A stretch of 64,000 nucleotides of DNA from Methyloversatilis universalis FAM5 (GCF_000214035.2 NZ_AFHG01000028.1:1-64000); one strand, 5' to 3'. Shown: positions 9,686 through 19,338, numbered from the stretch's first letter. Notes: a model not told the origin generated them from the letters alone. Numbers and translations are program-made.

Positions 9686-11083
9686 ATGTCCCAGGTTGTC
9701 CGCACCCGCTTCGCCCCCAGCCCCACCGGTTATCTGCACATCGGTGGCGCCCGCACCGCGCTGTTTTCGTGGGCCTATGCGCGCCGTCACGGCGGCCAGT
9801 TCATCCTGCGCATCGAGGACACCGACGTCGCGCGTTCGACGCCTGAAGCGGTGCAGGCCATTCTCGATGGCATGAAGTGGCTGGATCTGGGCCATGACGA
9901 AGGCCCGTTCTACCAGATGCAGCGCATGGACCGTTACAAGGCGGTGATCGCGCAGATGCTGGAACAGGGCCACGCCTATCGCTGCTACACCACGCCGGAA
10001 GAACTCGACGCGCTGCGCGAGCGCCAGCGCGCCAACAACGAAAAGCCGCGCTATGACGGCCGCTGGCGCCCGGCGCCGGGCAAGTCGCTGCCGACGCCGC
10101 CGGAAGGTGTGCAGCCGGTCATCCGCTTCTGCAACCCGCTGGACGGCGTGGTGGCGTGGGAGGACCAGGTGAAGGGGCGCATCGCGATCGCCAACGAAGA
10201 ACTGGACGATCTCATCATTGCCCGCGCAGACGGCACGCCGACCTACAACTTCTGCGTCTGCGTCGATGACTGGGACATGGGCATCACCCATGTCATCCGC
10301 GGCGACGACCACGTGAACAACACGCCGCGCCAGATCAACATCCTGCGCGCGCTGGGTGCGACCGTGCCGCAGTACGCCCACCTGTCGATGATTCTCGGCG
10401 ATGACGGGCAGAAGTTGTCCAAGCGCCACGGCGCGGTCAGCGTGATGCAGTACGACGAGGACGGCTATCTGCCGGAGGCGGTGATCAACTATCTCGCCCG
10501 TCTGGGCTGGAGCCACGGCGATGACGAAATCTTCTCGCGCGAGCAGTTCGTGCAGTGGTTCGATCTCGACCACATCACGCCCTCGGCCGCCCAGTTCAAC
10601 ACCGAAAAGCTGCGCTGGCTGAACGCCCACTACATCAAGCAGACCGACAACGCCTGGCTGGCGGCGGACGTGGCCAGCCGTCTCGCGCGCCGTGGCGTCG
10701 ATCCGGAAGCCGGCCCGGCGCTTGAGCCGCTGGTCGCGCTGTACAAGGACCGCGTTGCCACGCTGGTCGAACTGGCAGACGCGCTGGAGGCCTTCTACAT
10801 CGACCTGCACGTCGCGCCGGAACTGATCGCCCAGCACCTGACCGACCCGGCGCGCGACGCGCTGCGCAAGCTGTCGGCGCGGCTGGAGACAGCCACCTGG
10901 GACAAGGCGGCGCTGTCGGCCGCGATCAAGGAAACCTGCACCGAGTGCGGCCTGAAGATGCCGCAGGTCGCGATTCCGCTGCGTGTCGCGCTGCTCGGCC
11001 AGCCGCAGACCCCGTCGATCGACGCGGTGCTCGAAGCCTTCGGCCGCGAGCGCGTCCAGGCCCGTCTGGCCCGCGTGCTCTGA
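9686..11083 (+). CDS. gltX: Glutamyl-tRNA synthetase
   Basis: Class I aminoacyl-tRNA synthetase that charges tRNA-Glu in the cytosol. The HIGH motif appears as HIGG in [14 protein letters not shown] near residue 16 and the KMSKS motif as KLSKRHGAV near 243. I chose ATG at 9686 ([15 protein letters not shown]), matching the usual N-terminus; GGAG lies at 9671-9674. The open frame extends 18 codons further but that stretch is not family-like. Length is 465 residues. A -10-like TACAAT occurs at 9651-9656. Confidence 0.97.
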   Translation: MSQVVRTRFAPSPTGYLHIGGARTALFSWAYARRHGGQFILRIEDTDVARSTPEAVQAILDGMKWLDLGHDEGPFYQMQRMDRYKAVIAQMLEQGHAYRCYTTPEELDALRERQRANNEKPRYDGRWRPAPGKSLPTPPEGVQPVIRFCNPLDGVVAWEDQVKGRIAIANEELDDLIIARADGTPTYNFCVCVDDWDMGITHVIRGDDHVNNTPRQINILRALGATVPQYAHLSMILGDDGQKLSKRHGAVSVMQYDEDGYLPEAVINYLARLGWSHGDDEIFSREQFVQWFDLDHITPSAAQFNTEKLRWLNAHYIKQTDNAWLAADVASRLARRGVDPEAGPALEPLVALYKDRVATLVELADALEAFYIDLHVAPELIAQHLTDPARDALRKLSARLETATWDKAALSAAIKETCTECGLKMPQVAIPLRVALLGQPQTPSIDAVLEAFGRERVQARLARVL

Positions 11084-11516
11084 GCCTGCGCTGAGTCCTC
11101 TCGGTCCGGTCCCTGCCGACGGAAGGGACCGGGCCTGCCCGAGCCTGTCGCCTGACGGCGGGTGAGCGCCGTCCGGATGCGCACCTTGGCGCTGCTCCGG
11201 CGGTGCGGATCGGAATGCCGATCGAAGCGCCCTCCACCGACGTGCGGTGATCGCAGCGCCGTTCGCGCGCCGCCGACGCCCACGGTCCTTCCCGACCCCA
11301 GCAGCACGGCAGATGCACTCGGCCGGGCGCAAGCGGCCGGCGGGTGACCTTGCTCGCCCGCCGGTGCATCGCATTCATCGTCCATCGGGCCGGTGGTCGT
11401 GCATGTGCGGAAGGCATAGACTGCAAAAAAAGGTGTCCGGCCGCTTCGGAACGGACCCGTCCGGGCAGGCATCCGCACGTCGCAGCGCGAACGCCGGCCG
11501 GTTTCCGGTGGCGCCC
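11084..11516 (+). other. Intergenic region before the TIR operon
   Basis: These 433 bases carry no convincing gene. Two GC-rich hairpins follow gltX: CCGGTCCC/GGGACCGG (11106-11132) and GACGGCG/CGCCGTC (11154-11173). Neither has a T-run, so they are weak terminator candidates. A short run of A at 11424-11430 follows a -10-like TAGACT (11416-11421), possibly the promoter of the TIR gene, but no good -35 is seen. An open frame reaches upstream of 11517 in the TIR gene's frame, but its residues are Arg/Pro-rich and not protein-like. Confidence 0.5.
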
Positions 11517-12584
11517 ATGAACCGCATCTTCATCAGCTATCGCACCATCGATGGTGCCAAGGACGCGAGCAGGCTGGCTGACGACCTGGGCCGGGTGTTC
11601 GGCGACGACCAGGTCTTTCTCGACCGGCAGGACCTGCGCGGCGGCAGCAGCTGGCGGCAGGAGATCGCGCGGGCCATCGGCCACCGGCCGGTGGTGCTGC
11701 TGCTGATCACGCCCTGCTTTGCCGCGGCCCGCCATCCGGACGGCCGGCTGCGTCTGCACGATGCCGACGACCCGGTGCGCCTCGAGGTCGAATCCGCGAT
11801 CGATGCGGGCGCGGTGCTGATGCCGTTGCGGGTCGATGGCACGCCGATGCCGCAGGCCGACGACCTGCCTTCGTCCATGCACGCGCTGACCGAGCGCCAC
11901 GCGCTGCCGCTGCGCACCGACGACTGGAGCCGGCTCGATCTGCCCCGCATCATCGCCGACATCGAACGACTGGGCGTGGCACCGGCCGGCACGCCGGCGG
12001 CTCCGCGCCCGCGCATGCATGCGCTGCGCTGGGCGCTGGCGGCCGCCGTGCTGCTGCTGACCCTCGCCGGCGTGCGCTACGCCGCCCGTGACGACATCGT
12101 CCTGCCACCCACCGCTGCCGGTCCGCGTGATGCGAGCCCACCGCCGCCCGATCCCTCGCGGCCGCTCGAGGTGAAGGCGGCCGAGCCGGCGCGCGGGTCG
12201 CTGGAAGGTCGATGGCTGCTCACCACCGCCGACGGCGACCGCATCCCGCTGACCATCCGCCAGCAGGGCGAGCGCCTGCTGCTGCGCTCAGAGCCGGTGC
12301 GCGTCGACAACGATCCGGACTGGCGCGCCTATCTCGACACGCTGGCGGCGATGAAGGCGGGGCCGCTGACTCACATTCTTTTCACTGCCGAGGGCCGGCT
12401 GTCGGCCGACCGCGCCGATCTGGCCGTGGTGATCGCCAGCGCAGAAGAACGCGGTGAGGGCAGCTTCGTCGTCGATACCGGCCATCTCGACCTGCGCGTC
12501 GGCCCGGAAGGGCGGGTGATGGCGGGCAGCCTGCAGCTCAACAGCGGCGAGCGCGATACGGTCGTGCTGGCCCGACAACCCTGA
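11517..12584 (+). CDS. TIR-domain protein with one transmembrane helix and a C-terminal beta-rich domain
   Basis: Residues 1-150 form a TIR fold: RIFISYRTIDG (strand A and box 1), QVFLDRQDL, then DPVRLEVESAIDAG and LMPLRVDG. Bacterial TIR domains often hydrolyse NAD; by pattern Glu90 in RLEVESA would be the catalytic glutamate, which is inference. Residues about 170-188 are a membrane helix, followed by a Pro-rich linker and a roughly 140-residue beta-rich domain starting LEGRWLLTTADGD, reminiscent of lipocalin-like folds. The TIR domain would face the cytosol and the tail the periplasm. The ribosome site is weak (GGTGG). It is the first of three same-strand genes; the next start is 40 bases away. 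Confidence 0.85.
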   Translation: MNRIFISYRTIDGAKDASRLADDLGRVFGDDQVFLDRQDLRGGSSWRQEIARAIGHRPVVLLLITPCFAAARHPDGRLRLHDADDPVRLEVESAIDAGAVLMPLRVDGTPMPQADDLPSSMHALTERHALPLRTDDWSRLDLPRIIADIERLGVAPAGTPAAPRPRMHALRWALAAAVLLLTLAGVRYAARDDIVLPPTAAGPRDASPPPPDPSRPLEVKAAEPARGSLEGRWLLTTADGDRIPLTIRQQGERLLLRSEPVRVDNDPDWRAYLDTLAAMKAGPLTHILFTAEGRLSADRADLAVVIASAEERGEGSFVVDTGHLDLRVGPEGRVMAGSLQLNSGERDTVVLARQP

Positions 12585-12624
12585 GTGCGCGGCCGGCCGC
12601 GCGCCCCCTAGGAGGACGATCCCG

Positions 12625-15600
12625 ATGACGCCCCCCCTGCTGCGCATCCGAGCGGCCAGCCCGGCCACCCCCGCGCCTTCGCTGCCGACGTCGCTGACGC
12701 TGAGTCACGCCCGCCGTCTGCATCCGGGCAGCACGCGGGACGCGGGCGCCGGTGAGTTCGAGGCCCCGGCCGACGATGTGGTCCGCATCGAGCTGGATAA
12801 CGGCTTCGTCCTCTGGAGTCGCGCCGACGATCTGTTGCGCGAGCACGGCCGGCGCACCGTGGCCCGCGATGGCGGCGCCGGCTGGACGGTGGAGGCCCTG
12901 TCGGCGCCGGCCCCCGGCGGTGAGCGTGGCCTGGTCGGTCTGGGCATCCGCGTGCTGGATTTCTTCGGCGTCGATCTGAAGAAGCAGGCCGCCGCCGCGC
13001 TCGGTCGCGGCTTCGAGGAAAAGTGCCTCGGGCGGGCGCCCGGCCTGTACCGCTGCGCGCTCGACCGCTTTGCGCTCGCACCGCTGCCGGCGCGCGAGTC
13101 GCTGCCGGCGTCCGCCGGGCCGCTGCTGGTGTTCCTGCACGGTACCGGATCCAGTTGCGAAGGCAGCTTCGGCGGGCTGTGGGCCGCGGACAACCGGGAG
13201 GGCGCACTGCTGCGCAGCCGACTGGCCGCGCGCTACGGCGATCGCGTGTTCGCGCTCGAGCACCGCACGCTGACCGAAAGTCCGATCGCCAATGCGCTGG
13301 CGCTGGTGCAGCGGCTGCAGAAGGGGGCCGAACTGCATCTGGTCAGTCATTCGCGCGGCGGGCTGGTGGGCGAACTGCTGTGTCTGGGCGAATGCACGAA
13401 CCTCGACCTGGTCGAGGGGCGGCTGGACGCACTGTTCGCCGCCGATCGCACGCTGTCGGAACAGATCGGCCTCGGGCCGCTGGACGCCGCGGCCGAAGCG
13501 GCCCGCCACGCCGCCTATCAGGCGGATCGCGCACTGCTGGCGACGCTGCTGAGCGAACTGAAGACGCGGCAGATCCGGGTGCGCCGATTCGTGCGGGTGG
13601 CCTGTCCGGCGCGCGGCACCACGCTGGCGTCCGGCCGGCTGGACCGCTGGCTGTCGGTGCTCAATTTCCTGTCCGGTCACGGCCTGTTCGGCGACGCGGT
13701 TGATTTCCTGCTCGCGGTGGTGAAGGAACGCACCGATCCGCGCACGCTGCCGGGCGCGGAGGCAATGATGCCGGGCTCCGCGCTCACCCGCCTGCTCAAC
13801 CACGCCGAGCTGAGCACCGCCGCGGATCTGAGCGTGATCGCCGGCGACGTCGAAGGCGATTCGCTGTGGCAGAAGATCAAGCTGCTGGCGACCGACTGGT
13901 TCTACGGCGCCGACCACGATCTGGTGGTGAACACCGGCTCGATGACCGGCGGCCTGAACCGGCCGGCGGGCGGCGCCCGCTTCATGCGCGACGCCGGCGG
14001 GCAGGTGAATCACTTCCGCTACTTCGTCAATGCGCAGAGCGTGCGCTGGCTGGCCGCCGGCCTGCTGCGCGCCGACAGCGAGGACGGCGGCTTCCAGCCC
14101 ATCGCCCGGGCACAGCACGAGGCGCCGCGCTGGCGCGGAGCGGTCGCGCGCAGCCAGACCGCCGCCGAACCGAGGCCGTTCGCGCTGGTGCTCCCGGGCA
14201 CCATGGGCAGCGAACTGAGCGTGGGCGGCGATCCGGTGTGGCTCGACTACTTCGCGCTGTTCAACGGCGGCCTGCGGCGGCTGGACATGGGCGCGGCGCA
14301 GGTCGAACCGGGCGGTCTGGTCGATCAGTTCTACGGCCCGCTGGTCGAGTTCCTCGCGCGCACCCACCGGGTCGACGTCTTCGCCTACGACTGGCGGCAA
14401 TCAGTGCGTGCCGCCGCCGTCCGGCTGGCCGAGCGGCTGGAGGCGCTGGTGGCGCGCGCCGAAGCCGAACACCAGCCGGTGCACATCGTGGCCCATTCGA
14501 TGGGCGGTCTGGTGGTGCGCGCGCTGATGGCCGACGGCGGGCGCGGCGCAGCGGTCTGGGCGCGCATCGCGCGGCTGCCCGGCAGCCGCTTCCTGATGCT
14601 GGGCACGCCCAACTTCGGCTCGCACGAGGCGGTGCGCTGGCTCACCGGCCACAACCCCACACAGGCGCGCCTGGCCCTGCTCGATTTCACCCAGAGCACC
14701 ACCGACATCATCGACCTGGTGAGCACCTATCCCGGTCTGCTCGAACTGCTGCCCTTCGCCGACAGCGACCCGGATTTCGCCGACGCTGGCCTGTGGACCG
14801 CGCTGCGCCGTCAGTTGGGTGCGGCCTGGCGCACCGCCGACGCGGCCACGCTGAAAACCGCGCGGGACACCTGGGACCGGCTGCGCGCGGCCGCGGTCGA
14901 TGCCCGGCTCACCTGCTATGTCGCCGGCTGCCAGCCGGCCACTGTCATCGGCTATCAGGTGAGCGGCGAGGACGACCCGTGGCCGCTCGGCCGCAGTCGC
15001 ATCGACTTCGTCGCCACCGCGCGCGGCGACGGCACCGTGAGCTGGGCTTCGGGCGCGCTGCCTGGCGTGCCGGTGTGGTACGCCGAAGACACCGCGCACG
15101 ACTTCCTGTGCGCGCAGACCCGCGCCTTCGAAGGCTACCTCGATCTGCTGATGACCGGCAGCACCCGACGTCTGCCGTCGGCGCCGCCGGCCGGTGCGCG
15201 GGCGGCCGGCGCCGACGGCGCGGATTTCCTGCTGCGGCCGGCGCCTCCGGCCGACGGCATTCCGCAGCCGGGCGATCTCGCGCTGTTCGGTTTCGGCGGC
15301 AGCCCCGCACCGGTCGAGGATGCCGCGGAGATCCGGACCGTGGTCACGGTGCGTGTCCGTCACTGCGAACTCAGTTATGCGCGTCACCCGGTCATGGTGG
15401 GGCACTACGCCGGCGACACCATCGTCAGTGCCGAGGCGAGCATGGACCGCCGGATGGACGGCGCGCTGTCGCGCAGCCAGCTGCTGGGGCGCTACCCGGG
15501 GGCGGCCGGCACGCATGGCGTGTTCATTCCGCGCGAAATGCACCAGCACCCGCAGGGCGCCATCGTGATCGGCCTGGGCGAGGTGGGCGAACTGAGCCCC

Positions 15601-18015
15601 GGCCTGCTGCAGGATGGCGTGCGTCATGCGCTGCTCGATTTCGCGCTGCAGGTGATCGAGTGGCCGGACGACCGCTTCGGCCCGGCCGATGGCATGCGCA
15701 CGCTGTGCGTGTCCACGCTGCTGATCGGCACCGGTGCCGGTGGCATGCGGGTGCGCGATTCGGTCGAGTCCATCCTGCGGGGCGTGAACGATGCGCGGCG
15801 TGCACTGCATGACGGTGCACTGGCCGCGCGCGTCGATATCGCCGAGGTCGAATTCATCGAGCTGTACGAGGACATCGCGATACAGGCCGCGGCCGCGCTG
15901 CGCGAAGTGGTGCGCGGTGCGCTGGCCAGCGATTTCGCGTGGCCGGAACAGGTGCTGGGGCGCGGGCACGGCGGACGCCGCCGGGTCAGTTTCGACGAGG
16001 ACGCCAGCTGGTGGCACCGGCTCGAAATCAGCCATGACGCCCGACGGGACGAACTGCGCTTCATCGCGCTGACCGATCGCGCCCGCGCGGAAATCAGCCT
16101 GGTCGGCGGCCAGCTGCAGCAGGTCGATGCCTTCGTGCGGCAGGCCTGCCGCTCCTGTGCGGCCGATGCCGATACCGCGCGCACGCTGTTCGAAATGCTG
16201 CTGCCGCACCGCATGAAGCAGCTCGCACCCGAGCGGCGCAGCCTGGTGCTGCTGGTGGACGAAGTGTCCGGCCGCTACCCGTGGGAGCTGCTGGAAGACC
16301 GCTGGCAGGGGGGGCAGCAGCCGCCGGCGGTGGCGTCCGGCATGCTGCGCCAGCTGCGCACAGCGCAGTACCGCGAGCGGCCGCAGGGGGCGACCCGGGC
16401 CAGTGCGCTGGTCATCGGCGACCCGGCACCGCTGGGCCGCGATTTCGCCGCGCTGCCCGAAGCCGCCGCCGAAGCGCGCGCGGTGGCTGCCGTGCTGTCC
16501 GGTGGCGGCTGCGCGGTGACCGAACTGGTGCAGGCCGAGGGCCGCGCCATCATGGCCGCGCTGCATCAGGACGCATGGCGCATCCTGCATCTGGCCGGCC
16601 ATGGCGTGCATGAATACGTGCTGCCGGCCGCCACCCCGGTCGAAGGCGGGGCGCAGGCGCGTACCGTGTCCGGCATGGTGATCGGAGACGGCTGGTTCCT
16701 GACACCGGGTGACGTGGAACAGATGCGCTACGTGCCCGAACTGGTGTTCATCAACTGCTGCCATCTGGGCGCGACCGGGGGCGATGGCGGCGCCAGTACC
16801 GACTTCAACCGTCTGGCCGCCAACCTCGCGATGCAGTTCATCCGCATGGGCGTGCGCGCGGTGGTCGCGGCCGGCTGGGCGGTCGACGACGCGGCGGCAC
16901 GCTGCTTTGCCGAAACCCTGTACGGCGCGCTGCTCGAGGGCCGCGGCTTCGGCGATGCGGTCAGGCTGGCGCGCGAAGCCACCTGGAGCCGTCACCCGCG
17001 GGTCAATACCTGGGGCGCCTACCAGTGCTACGGCGATCCGGATTACCGGCTCGACCCGACCGGCCCGCTGCACCGCGACAGCGCGCCGCCGCCGTTCAGC
17101 ACGCCGTCGGAACTGGTGGCCGAACTGGACAACAGGACCAGTGCGCTGTGCATCGGCAATCATGACGAACCGCAGGCCTGGCTGGAGCGCTGCCTGCAGC
17201 GGCTGCCGGCCGCGGTGCGCGAGGACTGGCTGGCGCGTGCCGACGTCGCGGCCGCCATCGGTCTGTATCTGGGCGAGGCGGGCCTGTATGCCGTGGCCGC
17301 GCCTTGGCTTGCGCGCGCCCGCGCCTCTGACGACGGCGACTGCCCGCTGCGGGTGCTCGAACTGGCGGCCAGTTTCAGCGTGCGCGCCGCCGATGACGCC
17401 TGGGCGCTGGCGCGCGCGCAGAACAGCCGCACTGCGGCGCCGGTGGACGACATCCGCCGCGCCATCGCCGACCTCGAACTGCTGGTGCCGTCCGCCCGCC
17501 GCAGTGCGCTGACCGGCAGCGCGTACAAGCGCCTGGCATGGATGCAGCAGGGTGCCGACCGGCTGGCGGCGCTCGAGGCGATGGCGCTGCATTACGGTCG
17601 CGCGCTGGAACAGGCCGAGCGGGCGCCCGGGCCCACGGTGGACAGTTACGCCTTCCTGAACCTGTGGACCGCCCGGCTGCTGCATGCGCGCCTGACCGAC
17701 CAGCGTCTGCCGGCCGACGTCGCCGCGGCGGTGCGCGCCGGCTGCGTGCGTGCGCGCGAGGTGGCGGCCGCGCATCCGAACCCCGATTTCTGGAGTACCG
17801 CGGTGGTCGGCGACAGCCTGCTGCTGGACGCGCTGCTCGATGGCCGGCTGGCAGCGCAGGAACAGACGGCCGTCATCGCCGCCTATCGTGCCGCCTTCGC
17901 GCGCGGCGGCAGCGCGCGCGAGCACGCGTCGGTGCTCGACCACCTCGACTTCCTGATCGACGCCGGCGTGCTGCGCGCCGGCATGAAGAAGATACGCGCC
18001 GCGCTCGGTGCGTGA
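12625..18015 (+). CDS. Giant alpha/beta-hydrolase and CHAT-protease fusion protein
   Basis: A 1796-residue protein with no signal peptide, so probably cytosolic. After an N-terminal region of unknown fold come two alpha/beta-hydrolase regions. The first has LVFLHGTGSS (about 168) and nucleophile elbow SHSRGG (about 243). The second is LCAT/lipase-like, with LVLPGTMGSEL (about 521) and AHSMGGLV (about 623). Residues about 950-1150 look conserved but unassigned (HPVMVGHYAGDTIVSAEAS). A CHAT caspase-like domain follows: PWELL (about 1220), His1326 in HLAGHG and Cys1379 in FINCCHLG as the likely dyad. The last 400 residues are helical and TPR-like. AGGAGG lies nine bases before ATG. It sits between a TIR gene and a lysozyme-like gene. 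Confidence 0.85.
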   Translation: MTPPLLRIRAASPATPAPSLPTSLTLSHARRLHPGSTRDAGAGEFEAPADDVVRIELDNGFVLWSRADDLLREHGRRTVARDGGAGWTVEALSAPAPGGERGLVGLGIRVLDFFGVDLKKQAAAALGRGFEEKCLGRAPGLYRCALDRFALAPLPARESLPASAGPLLVFLHGTGSSCEGSFGGLWAADNREGALLRSRLAARYGDRVFALEHRTLTESPIANALALVQRLQKGAELHLVSHSRGGLVGELLCLGECTNLDLVEGRLDALFAADRTLSEQIGLGPLDAAAEAARHAAYQADRALLATLLSELKTRQIRVRRFVRVACPARGTTLASGRLDRWLSVLNFLSGHGLFGDAVDFLLAVVKERTDPRTLPGAEAMMPGSALTRLLNHAELSTAADLSVIAGDVEGDSLWQKIKLLATDWFYGADHDLVVNTGSMTGGLNRPAGGARFMRDAGGQVNHFRYFVNAQSVRWLAAGLLRADSEDGGFQPIARAQHEAPRWRGAVARSQTAAEPRPFALVLPGTMGSELSVGGDPVWLDYFALFNGGLRRLDMGAAQVEPGGLVDQFYGPLVEFLARTHRVDVFAYDWRQSVRAAAVRLAERLEALVARAEAEHQPVHIVAHSMGGLVVRALMADGGRGAAVWARIARLPGSRFLMLGTPNFGSHEAVRWLTGHNPTQARLALLDFTQSTTDIIDLVSTYPGLLELLPFADSDPDFADAGLWTALRRQLGAAWRTADAATLKTARDTWDRLRAAAVDARLTCYVAGCQPATVIGYQVSGEDDPWPLGRSRIDFVATARGDGTVSWASGALPGVPVWYAEDTAHDFLCAQTRAFEGYLDLLMTGSTRRLPSAPPAGARAAGADGADFLLRPAPPADGIPQPGDLALFGFGGSPAPVEDAAEIRTVVTVRVRHCELSYARHPVMVGHYAGDTIVSAEASMDRRMDGALSRSQLLGRYPGAAGTHGVFIPREMHQHPQGAIVIGLGEVGELSPGLLQDGVRHALLDFALQVIEWPDDRFGPADGMRTLCVSTLLIGTGAGGMRVRDSVESILRGVNDARRALHDGALAARVDIAEVEFIELYEDIAIQAAAALREVVRGALASDFAWPEQVLGRGHGGRRRVSFDEDASWWHRLEISHDARRDELRFIALTDRARAEISLVGGQLQQVDAFVRQACRSCAADADTARTLFEMLLPHRMKQLAPERRSLVLLVDEVSGRYPWELLEDRWQGGQQPPAVASGMLRQLRTAQYRERPQGATRASALVIGDPAPLGRDFAALPEAAAEARAVAAVLSGGGCAVTELVQAEGRAIMAALHQDAWRILHLAGHGVHEYVLPAATPVEGGAQARTVSGMVIGDGWFLTPGDVEQMRYVPELVFINCCHLGATGGDGGASTDFNRLAANLAMQFIRMGVRAVVAAGWAVDDAAARCFAETLYGALLEGRGFGDAVRLAREATWSRHPRVNTWGAYQCYGDPDYRLDPTGPLHRDSAPPPFSTPSELVAELDNRTSALCIGNHDEPQAWLERCLQRLPAAVREDWLARADVAAAIGLYLGEAGLYAVAAPWLARARASDDGDCPLRVLELAASFSVRAADDAWALARAQNSRTAAPVDDIRRAIADLELLVPSARRSALTGSAYKRLAWMQQGADRLAALEAMALHYGRALEQAERAPGPTVDSYAFLNLWTARLLHARLTDQRLPADVAAAVRAGCVRAREVAAAHPNPDFWSTAVVGDSLLLDALLDGRLAAQEQTAVIAAYRAAFARGGSAREHASVLDHLDFLIDAGVLRAGMKKIRAALGA

Positions 18016-18026
18016 GGGGGATTGCC

Positions 18027-19172
18027 ATGGCGAAGGGACTGAAGTACGACGCTGACTGGCTGGTGGGCGGACCGGCGCGGGCGGCGGTCACGCCCAATTT
18101 TTCGCTGTCCGAGTACGTACGGCCGGACGGCTCGGTGCGGGTACATCGCGAACTGCTGGCGGCGGTGCAGTGCGTGCGCGACGCGCTCGGGCAGGGCATC
18201 AGCATCGCCGGCATGGCGCCGGTGGCCGGGCTGGGCGCCGGTCGCGACGGCCTCTTCGTCTGGCTGAAGGCGGCCGATCCGGCCGCGCTGCTGGCGGCGG
18301 CGCAGAAGGTGGTGCGCGAGGGCTGGCTGGCGCGTGCCGAGCGGCGCGGTGAGCGGGTGTATGTCGAACTGCCGGATCCGGCCGCGCTGCCGCCGCTGCC
18401 GGCCGAGCGCGCACTGGAACTGGCGATCGCGGTCACCGCCGCCTTCGAAACCAGCGGTGATCCCTATCAGCAGGTGACCGGCAATTTCGACGGCGCCGGC
18501 CTGTCCTTCGGGCCGCTGCAGGTCAATCTGGGCACCGGCACGCTGCAGGAACTGTTCCGCCGCTTCGCCGCGCGCGACGAAGGGCGGCTGCGCAGCTGTT
18601 TCGGCGATCTGTGGGATGAATGGCAGCGCATGCTGAAGCTGCCGTCGCGGGCCGCCCAGGTGCGCTGGGCCGACGCGCTGAGCCGTGGGCCGCAGAAGGC
18701 CCGCTTCGATCCGGCCTGGACTGCCGCGCTGCAGGCGGTGGGGCGCGAACCGGCCTTCCGTGCCGAATGGCTGCGCTACGCCTACGATACCTACGGCCGC
18801 AAGCTGGTGGTGGCGCTGGCCTGGCTGAAGGGCGTGCGGCCGATACCGATACGCAATTTCCGCTGCCTCGCCGCGCTGTATGACCTGTGCGTGCAGCAGG
18901 GCAGCCTGGACAAGGCGCATGCCGCCATCCGCCGCCGAATCGAGCGGGAGAATCCGCAGGACGAATTCGCGCTCACCCGCATCGCGGTCGAGGAGCGGGG
19001 CCGCGTGGCCAGCCCGCAGTGGCGCGCTGACTGCATCAGCCGCCGGCTGTGCATCCTCGACCGCGCACCGGTCGCGGTCGCTGAAGCCGGCCAGCGGGCC
19101 GAGCGCGATAACCCCCAGCTGTGGCGGTTGCGCAATGCGCCGGTCCATCAGATGGAACGCTGGCTGGCCTGA
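18027..19172 (+). CDS. Lysozyme-like protein with degenerate M15-peptidase-like N-terminus
   Basis: 381 residues without a signal peptide. Residues 22-60 (NFSLSEYVRPDG, LLAAVQCVRDALGQGISI) resemble the start of M15-type carboxypeptidase domains, but the zinc-binding histidines expected after it are absent. Residues about 128-250 carry AFETSGDPYQQVTGNFDGAG followed by LSFGPLQVNLGTGTLQELF, a pattern seen in lysozyme/chitosanase-like hydrolases; Glu141 is the best candidate acid. These assignments are by eye and moderate. The start ATG follows GAGGGGG and lies 11 bases after the CHAT gene stop, so the genes are almost certainly co-transcribed. Confidence 0.7.
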   Translation: MAKGLKYDADWLVGGPARAAVTPNFSLSEYVRPDGSVRVHRELLAAVQCVRDALGQGISIAGMAPVAGLGAGRDGLFVWLKAADPAALLAAAQKVVREGWLARAERRGERVYVELPDPAALPPLPAERALELAIAVTAAFETSGDPYQQVTGNFDGAGLSFGPLQVNLGTGTLQELFRRFAARDEGRLRSCFGDLWDEWQRMLKLPSRAAQVRWADALSRGPQKARFDPAWTAALQAVGREPAFRAEWLRYAYDTYGRKLVVALAWLKGVRPIPIRNFRCLAALYDLCVQQGSLDKAHAAIRRRIERENPQDEFALTRIAVEERGRVASPQWRADCISRRLCILDRAPVAVAEAGQRAERDNPQLWRLRNAPVHQMERWLA

Positions 19173-19177
19173 CCGCT

Positions 19178-19197
19178 CGCGCCGGCAGGCCGGCGCG
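19178..19197 (+). terminator. GC-rich hairpin after the TIR-CHAT operon
   Basis: CGCGCCGGC and GCCGGCGCG are perfect inverted repeats with a two-base loop, six bases after the stop of the lysozyme-like gene. There is no T-run, so it is an atypical terminator or an RNA-stabilising stem. Confidence 0.4.
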
Positions 19198-19338
19198 TCT
19201 GAAGCGTCCACTTGTCACACTGTGTGTCCGCGCCGCGTCGCCCGGACCAGACGGCCGCCAGGCAAGTCGTTGCTGCAGTGCAGCTTTCGCGTCGCAGGAC
19301 ACAGCGTCGACACCCTGTTTAAGAACTGTGTCGCCCTC

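Noticed and set aside
9650-11374. Minus-strand frame opposite gltX
   Set aside because: Arg-rich shadow; gltX has HIGH and KLSKR motifs on the plus strand.
11247-11516. Upstream extension of the TIR gene in frame
   Set aside because: Arg/Pro-rich sequence not like a protein domain; the TIR fold begins exactly at the ATG at 11517.
14401-17943. 1180-codon minus-strand frame opposite the CHAT gene
   Set aside because: Low-complexity Arg/His/Gln-rich translation without motifs; the plus strand has clear hydrolase and CHAT motifs.
11517-19172. TIR-CHAT operon as a mobile island with attachment sites
   Set aside because: No integrase, transposase or direct repeats were seen at its edges, and its base composition looks like that of its neighbours; transfer cannot be shown from this window.
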